DNA of 64,000 nucleotides, from positions 27,263 to 91,262 of the forward strand of contig CAMLKK010000009.1 in NCBI GenBank assembly GCA_946480715.1, in the 5' to 3' direction. Shown one piece after another: positions 45,615 through 54,774 of the stretch (position 1 is the first letter of the stretch; every line of letters starts with the position of its first letter). The position numbers and the translations under genes are program-made. The notes under the pieces were generated by a model. The model saw only the letters and a list, made by a program, of their open reading frames with translations. It ran no database searches and had not been told where the DNA came from. This stretch comes from an uncultured Bacteriovorax sp. (GTDB lineage: Bacteria; Bdellovibrionota; Bacteriovoracia; Bacteriovoracales; Bacteriovoracaceae).

Positions 45615-47270
45615 ATGTATTCGCGTTCTACATTCTTGACCGATTCGTTTAGTTTAGAAAAACATGAAGAATTAAAAAAGATTCGAGTCATTACAATCTC
45701 TGCGGCAATCAGCTACCTCATCTGGTGGTACCTGATGCGCTATTTATCACCTGAAGCTTATGATCCTCTCTGGCAAAGATTATTGCTCTCTTCTGTATCT
45801 CTTATTTTCTTTGCGGCAACTTTTTTGATGAAAGATTTTTTGAAGTACACAAAATACGTGTATCTTCTCGCGTGGCTCTATTCATACCATCTGCTTTTTT
45901 TATATTGGAAAAATGCTGACAATGCTTTCTACATTATCTGCAACATCATTCAGTTTCCATATATCGTGTTGTCATTTCCCACATTGCGAATGGCCCAGAT
46001 TTACACTTATGTAAAATTTGCTGTCGTTATTCTCATTTCATTTTTTGTCTCTTACCAATCTATCACTCCATGGTTCATCGTGCTGACATATATTACGACT
46101 GGGCATTATCTTATGGTTGCTTCCATTCGCCACTTTAATGTCTTGAATGGGTTAAAACGCAGTCATAAATCATTTGAATTAACTCTCTCAAACATGCACG
46201 AAGGCGTTGTTGTCATCGATGATAAAGAAAAAATTGTGACTTATAATCCGACTGCTGAATATCTTTTGAATTTTTTCAATGGAAATGAAATCGGAAAATC
46301 GTATAAAGAAACAAATCTTTTTACACATACGAGACAAGAAAATTTATTACCTTTTTCACTTGATCATCATCCGCTGGAACTATCTTTCAAAGAGAAAAAA
46401 GCTTTTAAAAATAAAATTATGAGTTTTGGTCTGAATGGCGAACATCAAAGATGGCTGCAAGTAAATATCCAGCCACTCGAAATAGGTGAAGCAAATCATA
46501 TCCTCGTCACGTTCGCTGATTTTTCACAACTCAAACTACAACAGCAAAGAGAATCGCTTGAACATGCGACGCTTGCCATGAGTGGGCGCCTCTCTTCGCT
46601 TTTTACAGTCTCAAGCGGTATCGCTCATGAAATTAATAATCCACTCGTCATTATTTCAGCGAACCTGCATCTTTTGAAAAGAAAGATGGAACAGGCTTCG
46701 CAGGACAACGAAAGCGTAAAAGAAATATTTGAAAAAATCTCTCGTGCGGTTAAAAGAATTACCGGCATTGTAGATGGTCTTAAATCACTTTCACGTTCAG
46801 ATGAACAGAGTAGTTATGAAAACGTTAGTGCCAACGAATTGATTCAAAGCACGCTGGAGCTTACGAAAGAAACAATTAAACAAAGAAATATTGAACTCAT
46901 CGTTGATGATATTCCTGATGTGCATTTTTCATGTAGACGATCGCAAATTGTTCACGTGCTTTACCATTTGCTGACTAATGCAGCGGACGCAGTGGAAAAC
47001 AATTCAGATGAGCAGGGGAAATGGATAAAAATCGGTTTTGAAGATCATGAGCATCACTTCTGTTTAAAGGTCAGCGACAACGGACCAGCATTGACGGAAG
47101 AAGTGAAACTGCGAATGATGGATCCATTTTTCACCACTAAAGAAGTCGGTAAAGGGACTGGGCTTGGCCTTTCAATCTCACGCGCCATTATTGAAGATCA
47201 TGGCGGCGAGCTATACCGCGAAGACAATTCAAAGCAAACTTGCCTTATCGTCAAACTGAAAAAGTCCTGA
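45615..47270 (+). CDS. Membrane sensor histidine kinase
   Basis: 551 residues. About six helices (residues 25-180), then a PAS domain (about 190-310, LSNMHEGVVVIDDKEKIVTYN), HisKA with His338 in GIAHEINNPLVIISAN and HATPase_c with YHLLTNAADAVEN, DNGPALTEEV and GKGTGLGLSISRAI. The transmitter is of the NtrB/HPK4 type, unlike the other kinases here. No response regulator is beside it. It is 12 bases before metG and shares its transcript, an odd pairing that could couple its promoter to translation capacity. Confidence 0.93.
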   Translation: MYSRSTFLTDSFSLEKHEELKKIRVITISAAISYLIWWYLMRYLSPEAYDPLWQRLLLSSVSLIFFAATFLMKDFLKYTKYVYLLAWLYSYHLLFLYWKNADNAFYIICNIIQFPYIVLSFPTLRMAQIYTYVKFAVVILISFFVSYQSITPWFIVLTYITTGHYLMVASIRHFNVLNGLKRSHKSFELTLSNMHEGVVVIDDKEKIVTYNPTAEYLLNFFNGNEIGKSYKETNLFTHTRQENLLPFSLDHHPLELSFKEKKAFKNKIMSFGLNGEHQRWLQVNIQPLEIGEANHILVTFADFSQLKLQQQRESLEHATLAMSGRLSSLFTVSSGIAHEINNPLVIISANLHLLKRKMEQASQDNESVKEIFEKISRAVKRITGIVDGLKSLSRSDEQSSYENVSANELIQSTLELTKETIKQRNIELIVDDIPDVHFSCRRSQIVHVLYHLLTNAADAVENNSDEQGKWIKIGFEDHEHHFCLKVSDNGPALTEEVKLRMMDPFFTTKEVGKGTGLGLSISRAIIEDHGGELYREDNSKQTCLIVKLKKS

Positions 47271-47282
47271 TACAATACCTCC

Positions 47283-49199
47283 ATGAATAAACCTACATTT
47301 ACACCCCCACAAAACGTTCAAGATGTCCTCTCACGCCTTCACAGACCAAAAACAATCGTTGTGACAGGTGGTATGCCGTACGCAAATGGCCCGCTTCACT
47401 TGGGTCACTTGGCAGGAGCAATGGTTCCGCCGGATATCATGGCCCGTTACGCTCGCATGTGGGTTGGAAAAAATAATGTATTGTTTGTAAGTGGAAACGA
47501 CGATCACGGATCGACATCAGAAGTAGCAGCAATTAAAGCTAATATGCCAGTTCGAGAATTCATCGATCACATCCATGAGAAACAAGTTCAAACGACAACT
47601 CGCTATGGAATTTCTTACGATATTTTTTCGGGAACATCACAACCAGATTGTTATCCGATTCACAAAGAAACTTGTCAGGACTTCATGACAAGACTGTGGA
47701 AAAATAAAATGCTGGAAAAGAAAACGACAAAACAATGGTTCGATCCAAAGATCAGTCGTTTTCTCCAGGATAGAAATGTAACAGGAAAATGTCCGAATCC
47801 AAATTGCTCAAATGAATCAGCATACAGTGACGTGTGTGAAGTGTGTAATACAAACTACGATCCTTCACAACTCATCAATCCACGCTCATCACTCTCAGAT
47901 GCAACTCCAGAGCTAAGAGACACAAATCACTTGTGGCTGGATATGTGGAAAGTTTCAGATCAGCTTACTGAATGGATTAAAACAAAACAAAATAAATGGC
48001 GCAAAGGTGTTTTCAATGAAGTGTTTGAGACAGTTCAACCAGCACTTCAATTCGACAACCCCCATGAACCAGCATTCAAAGAAATGCGATCAGCACTTCC
48101 AAAACATAAATCGCGATACGCTCCAGGAAAAAAAGTGGTCGTGCAATTTGAAAATCTTGCAGACTATGCGACTGGAAAATCAGCGATGGAAGAAAAAGGC
48201 ATTGCATGTGAAGCGCTTGATGGTTGGGCCCACCGTTCAATCACACGTGATGTGACTTGGGGAATTCCTGTACCAGAAGGCATCGATCCAGAGATGAAAG
48301 GTAAAACACTTTACGTCTGGCCTGATTCTCTCATTGCTCCGATTTCATTTTCAAAAGTGGCCTTAGCGAAGCAAGGTCGCGATCCAAATGAGTGGGAGAG
48401 ATTCTGGAAAGATCCAGAAGCGCGAATTTTCCAATTCCTCGGACAAGACAACGTTTATTTTTACGTGCTCATGCAAGGAGCGATGTGGATAGGCGTGCGT
48501 GGATCAGACACTGCAGACTACACTATGACTGACGTCTATTCCGTTTTCCATCTTATGGTCAACGGAGAAAAAATGTCGAAGTCGCGTGGAAACTTCTACA
48601 GCGCAGACGAACTGACAAACGAAATGGGCTATCACCCGGATCAAGTCCGTTACTTCCTCTCAACTCTGAGCCTTGCTGAAAAACAATCAAACTTTGATTT
48701 CGAAACTTTCAATGAAAGAAATAAATTTCTCGCAGGCCCTCTGAATGCAGCGATCGAAAAACCAATCGCAGCTGCACTCTCAAAATTCAACGGCGTTGTT
48801 CCCGAAGGAAAGCTTCTCGAAAAAGCTGAAAAAGAAACAATGAAGATCGTGCAAATGTATGTGAAGAACATGGAAAAGGCCGATCACATCACACTCCTAG
48901 GCCAAATCGAAAACTACGCTCGTCTCATCAACAGCTTCTTCGTGCAATACAAACCACACGACGACCGTCACGACGAAACAGAAAGAAAAGATGCACTCTT
49001 CACTTCATTTTATATTTTGAAGAATTTGATGATCATGCTTCATCCGTTTGTCCCACAGACGATGGAGAAAGTTCGTTTATCGCTAAATCTTCCTGAATCT
49101 GTATTCTCACTTGATGAGCTCGGAGTTGCGATTCCAGCTGGTCATAAGATCGGGGAGAAGCTGAGCTATTTCCCTGCAGTGGAAGGTGCTTCAGAATAG
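47283..49199 (+). CDS. metG: Methionyl-tRNA synthetase
   Basis: Charges tRNA-Met; essential. 638 residues. HIGH-type signature in ANGPLHLGHLAG, KMSKS loop in KMSKSRGNF, and two zinc knuckle pairs (CPNPNC and CEVC) between about residues 165 and 200. The anticodon-binding helical domain follows to the end; the C-terminal tRNA-binding domain of E. coli type is not evident. Only 12 bases separate it from the kinase; a weak ribosome site (ACCTCC lies on the coding strand, not GGAGG) makes translational coupling plausible. Confidence 0.97.
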   Translation: MNKPTFTPPQNVQDVLSRLHRPKTIVVTGGMPYANGPLHLGHLAGAMVPPDIMARYARMWVGKNNVLFVSGNDDHGSTSEVAAIKANMPVREFIDHIHEKQVQTTTRYGISYDIFSGTSQPDCYPIHKETCQDFMTRLWKNKMLEKKTTKQWFDPKISRFLQDRNVTGKCPNPNCSNESAYSDVCEVCNTNYDPSQLINPRSSLSDATPELRDTNHLWLDMWKVSDQLTEWIKTKQNKWRKGVFNEVFETVQPALQFDNPHEPAFKEMRSALPKHKSRYAPGKKVVVQFENLADYATGKSAMEEKGIACEALDGWAHRSITRDVTWGIPVPEGIDPEMKGKTLYVWPDSLIAPISFSKVALAKQGRDPNEWERFWKDPEARIFQFLGQDNVYFYVLMQGAMWIGVRGSDTADYTMTDVYSVFHLMVNGEKMSKSRGNFYSADELTNEMGYHPDQVRYFLSTLSLAEKQSNFDFETFNERNKFLAGPLNAAIEKPIAAALSKFNGVVPEGKLLEKAEKETMKIVQMYVKNMEKADHITLLGQIENYARLINSFFVQYKPHDDRHDETERKDALFTSFYILKNLMIMLHPFVPQTMEKVRLSLNLPESVFSLDELGVAIPAGHKIGEKLSYFPAVEGASE

Positions 49200-49224
49200 G
49201 GCATTTATCTAAGGATAGTTGTAA

Positions 49225-49926
49225 TTGAAAAGAGTAATTCCGCAATTTTCTAACGAATATCTATTTCTAAGAATGATGTGGTATCAAGAATACTGGAAGC
49301 ATATAAATAATGCTGATTATGAAGCTGCAGTTATTTCTGCTGAAAGTGGTCTTCATCTTTTTCCAGACGATACATATGCTTATTTAAATTATTATTCAGT
49401 ATTGGCCGACTATGCATTAACGAGTGATGGATTGAAATTCAAAAAACTTCATGCAGAAGCAATTGCAGGCATGAAGAAATATTTAAAAAGGATTTCAGGT
49501 CGCTGTATCAGTGAAATTTCAAAAAAGATTTTTAAAAACGAATTTTACTATCAAACTAAGCAATTCAAAAAACAGTATTACCTCGGACATAATCGTTATA
49601 AACGAAATGGTGATAAGTGGGAGCTTTAATCTGCAGGAGTTGGAGCTTCGAACCACGCGCTGACTCTGGCGAAAAAGGGCAAATTTCAGAGTGCTAAAAT
49701 TTGGGCGCAAAAATCTGTTGTAGCTTGGGAAGGTTATTGTTCAGTCGATAAGAAATATTACAATCCATACTGCCATTGGGCCCTCGCCTACGGAATTTTA
49801 GGTGATGATAAAAAGATGCATGCAGCTTTAAAGAAGGGCGCAAAACTGAGCGGTAAACCACTATCGTATCGAGAATTCACTTGGGTTCTCGATCAAATAA
49901 ATTCCGTGAGACAATTTCAGGACTAA
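49225..49926 (+). pseudogene. Helical-repeat (TPR-like) gene broken by an in-frame stop
   Basis: The frame begins at TTG 49225 (8 bases after AAGGAT) and encodes 134 residues with helical repeat character (YEAAVISAESGLHLFPDD), up to TAA at 49627. The same frame then continues open to TAA 49924: SAGVGASNHALTLAKKGKF, QSAKIWAQKSVVAWEGYC, WALAYGILGDDKKMHAALKKG, also TPR-like, with no start codon of its own near the break. It is therefore one 233-codon gene with a nonsense codon (for example Tyr TAT/TAC to TAA), unless read through. Function unknown. Confidence 0.75.
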
Positions 49927-49928
49927 AC

Positions 49929-50567
49929 TCAGCCAACAATTCTTTCAATCATAAAACTTTGCGGATAGTCCAAGATCGAATTTAAATAAACCCGCAGCTT
50001 GTACAAAAAATCACTTTCTTCAATCGTTGAAATTAATCCCAACTCAAATCCAGGATAGAGATTTGAAAAACTCTCAACAGCAATAAGCGAATTGTATTGA
50101 TTGATGAAACTCGAACTTTTGTGTTTGATTGAATTGCCTAGAATGTAATGAATGACATTTTTTACTTCCGATGGCGTTTTCAATTTGCGAAAGTGATATC
50201 TTGTTTTGAAGACCTGGCCTTTGAGACCTTTTAGCTTGTTAATTCCCTTCGAGAGTGTAATCCCAAAGGATTGCATGCCTGTTCCGAGCATCGACTTACT
50301 GTCAGCTTCTACAAGTAAATGAACATGATCAAATTCAAGTGTGTAGTGAATGATGCGCAAACCTTTTAGGCGCGCTTTCTTGATGGCGTGCCAAAGGAGT
50401 TTTAGTGTTTGTTTGTTTTTTAGGCCTGATTTTGTTCGGTCGATTTTAACTGTTAAGTGCAGAACAGTTAGGCGCTTGAAGTTATCGCGGGCGATGTGAC
50501 GGATGCCGCGATCGTGTTTTGCGGGTCTCCCGGCGCCTTTTGGATTAATAAAACTTTGTTGTTTCAT
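49929..50567 (-). CDS. REP-associated (RAYT-type) Y1 transposase
   Basis: 212 residues of the IS200/IS605-like Y1 family: the HUH motif is in FDHVHLLVEA and the catalytic Tyr in NVIHYILGNS, with GRPAKHDRGIRH and YHFRKLKTPSEV typical of RAYTs. It lacks recognisable flanking IS ends, in keeping with the domesticated single-copy RAYT class, which act on REP palindromes. No clear REP was found on either side beyond the hairpin at 50661-50684. The ATG has no strong ribosome site. Confidence 0.88.
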   Translation of the reverse strand: MKQQSFINPKGAGRPAKHDRGIRHIARDNFKRLTVLHLTVKIDRTKSGLKNKQTLKLLWHAIKKARLKGLRIIHYTLEFDHVHLLVEADSKSMLGTGMQSFGITLSKGINKLKGLKGQVFKTRYHFRKLKTPSEVKNVIHYILGNSIKHKSSSFINQYNSLIAVESFSNLYPGFELGLISTIEESDFLYKLRVYLNSILDYPQSFMIERIVG

Positions 50568-50660
50568 TGGGAGAATTTAATTTAGGCAGATATTAAAGTC
50601 AAAGAATAAAGAACAAAAATTCTTTGATTTAAGTTCCTTTTTTTGTGTTGAAGAAAGGTA

Positions 50661-50684
50661 GGTGCCCACCAAAAGGCAGGCACC
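50661..50684 (-). terminator. Possible terminator (or REP-like hairpin)
   Basis: GGTGCC (50661-50666) pairs with GGCACC (50679-50684). It lies after the stop of the minus-strand outer-membrane gene, with a moderately T-rich stretch beyond. It is also the only hairpin close to the RAYT gene. Confidence 0.4.
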
Positions 50685-50692
50685 CAAAAGGA

Positions 50693-51688
50693 TTAGATCG
50701 CAAGATCTACGTAAAGCGCGAGTTCCGGTAGGCCTACTTTCTTTGAGAAGACGTCGCGTCCGTCACGTGCGGCGGCGAGTTCGCTGCCCACTTCAAACGT
50801 TACTGAGTTTTTTGCTGTGAAAGCGTATGTGAGGCCTGTGTAGTGCTCGAAAAGATCTTCTTTGGACTGGAAGCCACGGGCGAAGCCTTCGTTGTGGTAG
50901 TATTTCAATTGGTAGTACGTGCTGATTTTGTCGTTCCATTGGTAGGTAACATATCCCACGTTCATTTCATGCGTGATTGATGTTGGTGAGTCAGTATCAT
51001 CCGTCTTTGCTGTGTTTAAGATGATGTCGTCATTCCAGAAGTATGAAAGTTTGTCTGTGATCTGGACGTTAACTGAAGGAATGAATTCAGCTGAATGTTT
51101 CCATTGAGACTTTGTCGTTTTTTTGATGTCGTTATGTAGGTACTGCGAGAAGAGTGAGAGGCTTGTGTTTCCGATGTTTTTTGAAACTGTGGCGAACACG
51201 CGGTTGTTACCATACGAAGTGAGCGTACGTTCTCCTTCTAGGCCTTGAGCTGATCCTGTGGCGAATTGGCGGCGGCCGATACCAGCGTCTAATTTCACAC
51301 CATGATCAGCTTCTGTAAGAATGTTTTTGCGTGTAAGGGTGAAGAGGGCACGGTAGAAGCCATTTGGGTAGCCTGCGCCTGAAACGGCCGCTTCCTGGTC
51401 ACTGAATTTAAATTCTGCTGAAGAGAGAAGTTGCCAATTCTCGATCGGTTTATAGATGAGAGTCGGGTTATGCATAATTCTAAAATCTTTGATTTCTTTC
51501 TGAGCTTTGTCTTCGCTTAAAGCATCTCTACGAACCCCATAAAGTTCTCCGTGATAGGAACCAGAGAAGTGCTTGGCGATGTAGTCGAGGATTTGTGAAT
51601 CACCGTCTAAAGACGTTTCGATTGTTGCTTGTGAGAAAGCTTCTGTTGCGAGAAAGAGTGTTGAAAGAATTAAAATTTTTGCTACCAC
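50693..51688 (-). CDS. Outer-membrane beta-barrel protein
   Basis: 331 residues. The start is GTG 51688, 6 bases after AAGGGGGG, giving the signal peptide (VVAKILILSTLFLATEAFSQ). The longer frame to 51742 adds a basic tract without a start signal. The mature chain alternates polar and hydrophobic residues in antiparallel strand pattern (LLSSAEFKFSD, YGNNRVFATVSK, VGYVTYQWNDKISTYYQLKYY) and ends YVDLAI. About 14-16 strands are expected. No family named. Likely porin-like or an adhesion barrel. Confidence 0.82.
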   Translation of the reverse strand: MVAKILILSTLFLATEAFSQATIETSLDGDSQILDYIAKHFSGSYHGELYGVRRDALSEDKAQKEIKDFRIMHNPTLIYKPIENWQLLSSAEFKFSDQEAAVSGAGYPNGFYRALFTLTRKNILTEADHGVKLDAGIGRRQFATGSAQGLEGERTLTSYGNNRVFATVSKNIGNTSLSLFSQYLHNDIKKTTKSQWKHSAEFIPSVNVQITDKLSYFWNDDIILNTAKTDDTDSPTSITHEMNVGYVTYQWNDKISTYYQLKYYHNEGFARGFQSKEDLFEHYTGLTYAFTAKNSVTFEVGSELAAARDGRDVFSKKVGLPELALYVDLAI

Positions 51689-51859
51689 GAATGTCCCCCC
51701 TTGATTGCGACAAGGTTTCTTGTACCTGAATTTCACTTTCATTTTCCAGCGCTGAAGGTTCCCACGTTACGAAAAGGTGCCCATTGTAAGAAAGTTTTTG
51801 ATTTAGAGAACATTGTGGGACTAGGGACAAAATGTCACTTGTGCTGTAGACTCCCTCGA

Positions 51860-52396
51860 ATGGCACTCAAATCTACAATATTCAAAGTTAAACTTTCAGT
51901 CGCAAATCTTAATATTCATCACTATGAAGATTACAATTTAACGATCGCGAAACACCCGTCTGAGACAGACCTCCGGATGATGTACAGGCTCGTGGCCTTT
52001 GTGCTTCATTGTCATGAAGGGCTTGAATTTACCAAGGGTCTTAGTTCCGATGCCGAGCCTGATCTTTGGAAAATTAATTACGATGGGTCTATTGATCATT
52101 GGATTGAGCTTGGCCAGCCGGAAGAGAAGCGGCTCCGACAAATGTGTTCGAAGGCCAAAGAGGTTTCGATCTTCACTTACAATGGTCAAAATAGCGAGAA
52201 CTGGTTCAAGTCGATAGAAGATCAGGTTCAGCGTTTCGATCACCTCAATATTACCCATCTGACGATTTCAGATGGGCAGAACATTGAGGACTTTGTGGAA
52301 AGGGGAATGGTTTTCGACGTCAATATTGATCACGATCAAATTTGGTTTTCTCAAGGTGATAATCGAATCAATCTCGAATTTAAAAAAGTTTATTAG
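51860..52396 (+). CDS. yaeQ: YaeQ family protein
   Basis: 178 residues, colinear with E. coli YaeQ: start MALKSTIFKVKLSVANL, TIAKHPSETDLRMMYRL, EFTKGLSSDAEPDLW, WIELGQPEEKRL and SIFTYNG. The family has a PD-(D/E)xK-like fold, and a link with transcription elongation (RfaH suppression) was reported for the E. coli protein; the biochemical role is unsettled. The start at 51860 is set by homology; upstream codons are from unrelated sequence. It overlaps the convergent ASCH gene by 17 bases. Confidence 0.95.
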   Translation: MALKSTIFKVKLSVANLNIHHYEDYNLTIAKHPSETDLRMMYRLVAFVLHCHEGLEFTKGLSSDAEPDLWKINYDGSIDHWIELGQPEEKRLRQMCSKAKEVSIFTYNGQNSENWFKSIEDQVQRFDHLNITHLTISDGQNIEDFVERGMVFDVNIDHDQIWFSQGDNRINLEFKKVY

Positions 52397-52832
52397 CTTC
52401 AATTATTTTACGCTGGCGTTTCGGAAGTTGCGCCAGACATTCTTCGAGCGCGTCTCCCTCCAATGTCCAAAATCCCATATGTCCCAAGACCTCAACCGGC
52501 TCATCTAAACGGACGACATTCTCAAACACGAAACCATAGTTTCCATCTTCTAACCATTTTCGGGATTTTTTTGAAACAGTTTCTTCATCGACGATATCTA
52601 CCAGTTCAGCAAAACCGATCACGGCACCAAAATCTACATCCTCAGGATCGACTAATAAGCGAAATTCTTCACGGCAACGTTCGAAGCGTTTGCGGTCTTT
52701 AGATCGCGAGGCATGAATCGCTACGTAGCCGCGTTTTTTTGTTTTCCAACTGCGGTTTTCAATATTTTTTTTTCCTGTAACGATAAGTTCACCCCAGGGT
52801 TGAACTAAACTCATGGCCGTCATTTGTTGCAT
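52380..52832 (-). CDS. ASCH-domain protein
   Basis: 150 residues, set by AAAGGAGGATTT before ATG 52832. ASCH features: LVQPWGELIVTGKKNIENR and SWKTKKRGYVAIHASRS, GAVIGFAELVDIV. The domain has a PUA-like barrel that binds RNA or modified bases; some members deaminate or hydrolyse modified cytidine. No catalytic claim can be made for this one. Single gene, divergent from sugE. Confidence 0.92.
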   Translation of the reverse strand: MQQMTAMSLVQPWGELIVTGKKNIENRSWKTKKRGYVAIHASRSKDRKRFERCREEFRLLVDPEDVDFGAVIGFAELVDIVDEETVSKKSRKWLEDGNYGFVFENVVRLDEPVEVLGHMGFWTLEGDALEECLAQLPKRQRKIIEANKLF

Positions 52833-52956
52833 AAATCCTCCTTTTTTTGTGAAAGAATTTTCAATGCAATTAAAATTATTTTTGAAATAAGTGGTGAATA
52901 TGCAAACAGCGAAGAGAGGATGACAGAGCAAAAAAATCTTATTAAAATTCAATTAT

Positions 52957-52998
52957 CCCGGACGAGATGCGCCGTACCCGGTTAAGACAAGACGACGC
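52957..52998 (+). ncRNA. Guanidine-III (ykkC-III) riboswitch
   Basis: The sequence CCGGACGAGATGCGCCGTAC...CCGG..AAGACAAGACGACGC follows the known guanidine-III core (CCGGACGAGGUGCGCCGUAC, CCGGUCAGGACAAGACGG). It ends 8 bases before the AAAGGAG ribosome site of sugE, so translation control by occlusion is expected when guanidine is absent. The base before the final CGC (A in ACGACGC instead of the consensus G) puts a C-A mismatch in the GCGCCGT / ACGACGC helix. Confidence 0.9.
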
Positions 52999-53019
52999 TC
53001 TTATAAAAAGGAGTGTTCT

Positions 53020-53340
53020 ATGTCTGCCTGGATCATGTTAGTTGTCGCTGGATTATTCGAAGTCTGTTGGGCCATCGGCCTTAAGTACACAGACGGATTT
53101 ACCAAAATTGTTCCTAGTGTTTTCACAATCGCCACTCTAGCACTTAGTATGTTTTTACTCGCGCGTGCCACGCAAACACTACCGATCGGAACGGCCTACG
53201 GTGTGTGGGTAGGGATTGGAGCCTTAGGTGCTGCGATCTGCGGGATCTTTCTTTTTCAAGAGTCAGCGTCACCGTTAAAACTTTTTTTCCTCGCCCTTCT
53301 TTTGATTTCCATTATCGGATTAAAAGTTACGGCGAAGTAG
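53020..53340 (+). CDS. sugE: Guanidinium exporter (SMR family, SugE/Gdx)
   Basis: 106 residues with four helices, exporting guanidinium in exchange for protons as an antiparallel dimer. The catalytic Glu is in AGLFEVCWAIGLKYT (position 14), with GTAYGVWVGIGALGAA and ESASPLK typical of Gdx and not of EmrE-type QAC exporters. AAAGGAG precedes the ATG. The riboswitch upstream independently supports the substrate. Its stop overlaps the convergent ClC gene by 14 bases. Confidence 0.95.
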   Translation: MSAWIMLVVAGLFEVCWAIGLKYTDGFTKIVPSVFTIATLALSMFLLARATQTLPIGTAYGVWVGIGALGAAICGIFLFQESASPLKLFFLALLLISIIGLKVTAK

Positions 53341-54676
53341 TCGGGCCTTCTGCTTTTGTTGCAAAATAATCATCGGGGACATGGATGCCTCGTCTTGCGA
53401 TTTTTTCTGTAAGAATTGTTTCTTTCAGGAAGAATGAAGAAATGAGATAGGCCGCACAGTTGCCGATTAATAATGGAGCAATTCCGAAATGTGCTCCTGT
53501 AACTTCAAGGGCGAAAACTGTTGAAGTGAGAACGGCACGAGTCGCTCCTGAAAACATGGAAGACATGCAGACGAGTGCAGTGACTTGCGTGACAATACCG
53601 ATTTCAGGAAATAGTTGCTGGCCGATGAGGCTGATGATGACTCCGAGTGAACTTCCAAATGTAAGGAGTGGAGCGAGTGTTCCGCCAGATGTTCCTGAGC
53701 CGAGTGAAATGGCCCATGCTAAAAATTTCCAAATGAGCAAAGTGATTGCAGAAATGAGAAGCAATTTTCCCTGAAGAGCATTGGTGATGTTGGAATAGCC
53801 AACACCCAACACGCGCGGCTCTATCAATGCAATTGCGCCGACAAAAAATCCGCCAATGGCAGGCCACCACATCCAGTGCAGAGGAAGTTTTTCGAAAGTA
53901 TCTTCGACGAAAAAAACAATCTTAGTGAAAAAGCATGCGAACAATCCCGCAATGGCACCTGCAAAAAAATAAAAAAGCGTGTTCATTCCACTCACATGTT
54001 CGGTGAAATCTCCAATGGGAAATTCAGCTCCGGTGTGTCCAGTGGCAAGTCTGATCGAAAACGCAGTGGAAACAGCGAGGAGTACAGGAATAAAAGATTT
54101 CGCACTAAATTCAAAAAGAAGTAATTCAATTGTAATGAACACAGCGGAGAGTGGAGTTCCAAAAATGGAAGTCATTCCGGCGGCAGCACCAGCAGACAAT
54201 AAAATTTTTCTTTCGTACTCTGTGAAGTTTGTGTGACGGCCAAGCCATGCTCCCACTGCACTTCCTGTTGCGATAATTGGTCCCTCAGCACCGAAAGGTC
54301 CTCCGGAACCAATAGCGATCGCCGCTGATAGTGGTTTTAAGAAAGTCATACGACGAGGAATTTTACTTTCTTTCGTGAGAATATTTTCCATAACCTCAGG
54401 AATGCCGTGACCGCGAATGGCCTGGCTTCCGTACTTCGCCATCACTCCTACAATAAGTCCTCCTATGACAGGAATGATGAGATGAGTGACATGTACATTC
54501 ATGTTCACGAGCTCTACTGATTGCAATGACAATTTTTGAAACCAAAAAAGATTGGTGAAAAAAGCGATCGACAAGAGCAGAAGTTTAGCAATGAAAAAAG
54601 AGAGAACACCTAAGAATGAAGTAGCAACACAAAGGCGAACCATCTGACGACGAGTGAAAATATTTTTTTTATACAT
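53327..54676 (-). CDS. ClC-family chloride channel or H+/Cl- antiporter
   Basis: 449 residues from ATG 54676; the upstream frame to 54724 is polar and unlikely. Selectivity-filter signatures are present: GSGGPFGAEGPIIATG (GREGP equivalent, with the gating Glu near 130), GSGTSGGTLAPLLTFGS and the later ATRAVLTSTV region. The Ser-Gly-Gly-Pro of motif 1 agrees with ClC. It lacks C-terminal CBS domains. Whether it is a channel or exchanger depends on the internal proton glutamate and cannot be settled by eye. No ribosome site found. Confidence 0.93.
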   Translation of the reverse strand: MYKKNIFTRRQMVRLCVATSFLGVLSFFIAKLLLLSIAFFTNLFWFQKLSLQSVELVNMNVHVTHLIIPVIGGLIVGVMAKYGSQAIRGHGIPEVMENILTKESKIPRRMTFLKPLSAAIAIGSGGPFGAEGPIIATGSAVGAWLGRHTNFTEYERKILLSAGAAAGMTSIFGTPLSAVFITIELLLFEFSAKSFIPVLLAVSTAFSIRLATGHTGAEFPIGDFTEHVSGMNTLFYFFAGAIAGLFACFFTKIVFFVEDTFEKLPLHWMWWPAIGGFFVGAIALIEPRVLGVGYSNITNALQGKLLLISAITLLIWKFLAWAISLGSGTSGGTLAPLLTFGSSLGVIISLIGQQLFPEIGIVTQVTALVCMSSMFSGATRAVLTSTVFALEVTGAHFGIAPLLIGNCAAYLISSFFLKETILTEKIARRGIHVPDDYFATKAEGPTTSP

Positions 54677-54774
54677 GGGCGATAAAATAATGGAAGTGAT
54701 GAATCGACACAATGGGAGATGCATCGAAACGGTGCGCTATAAAGTAATGGCATCGATCTCGCACACTAAAATGT

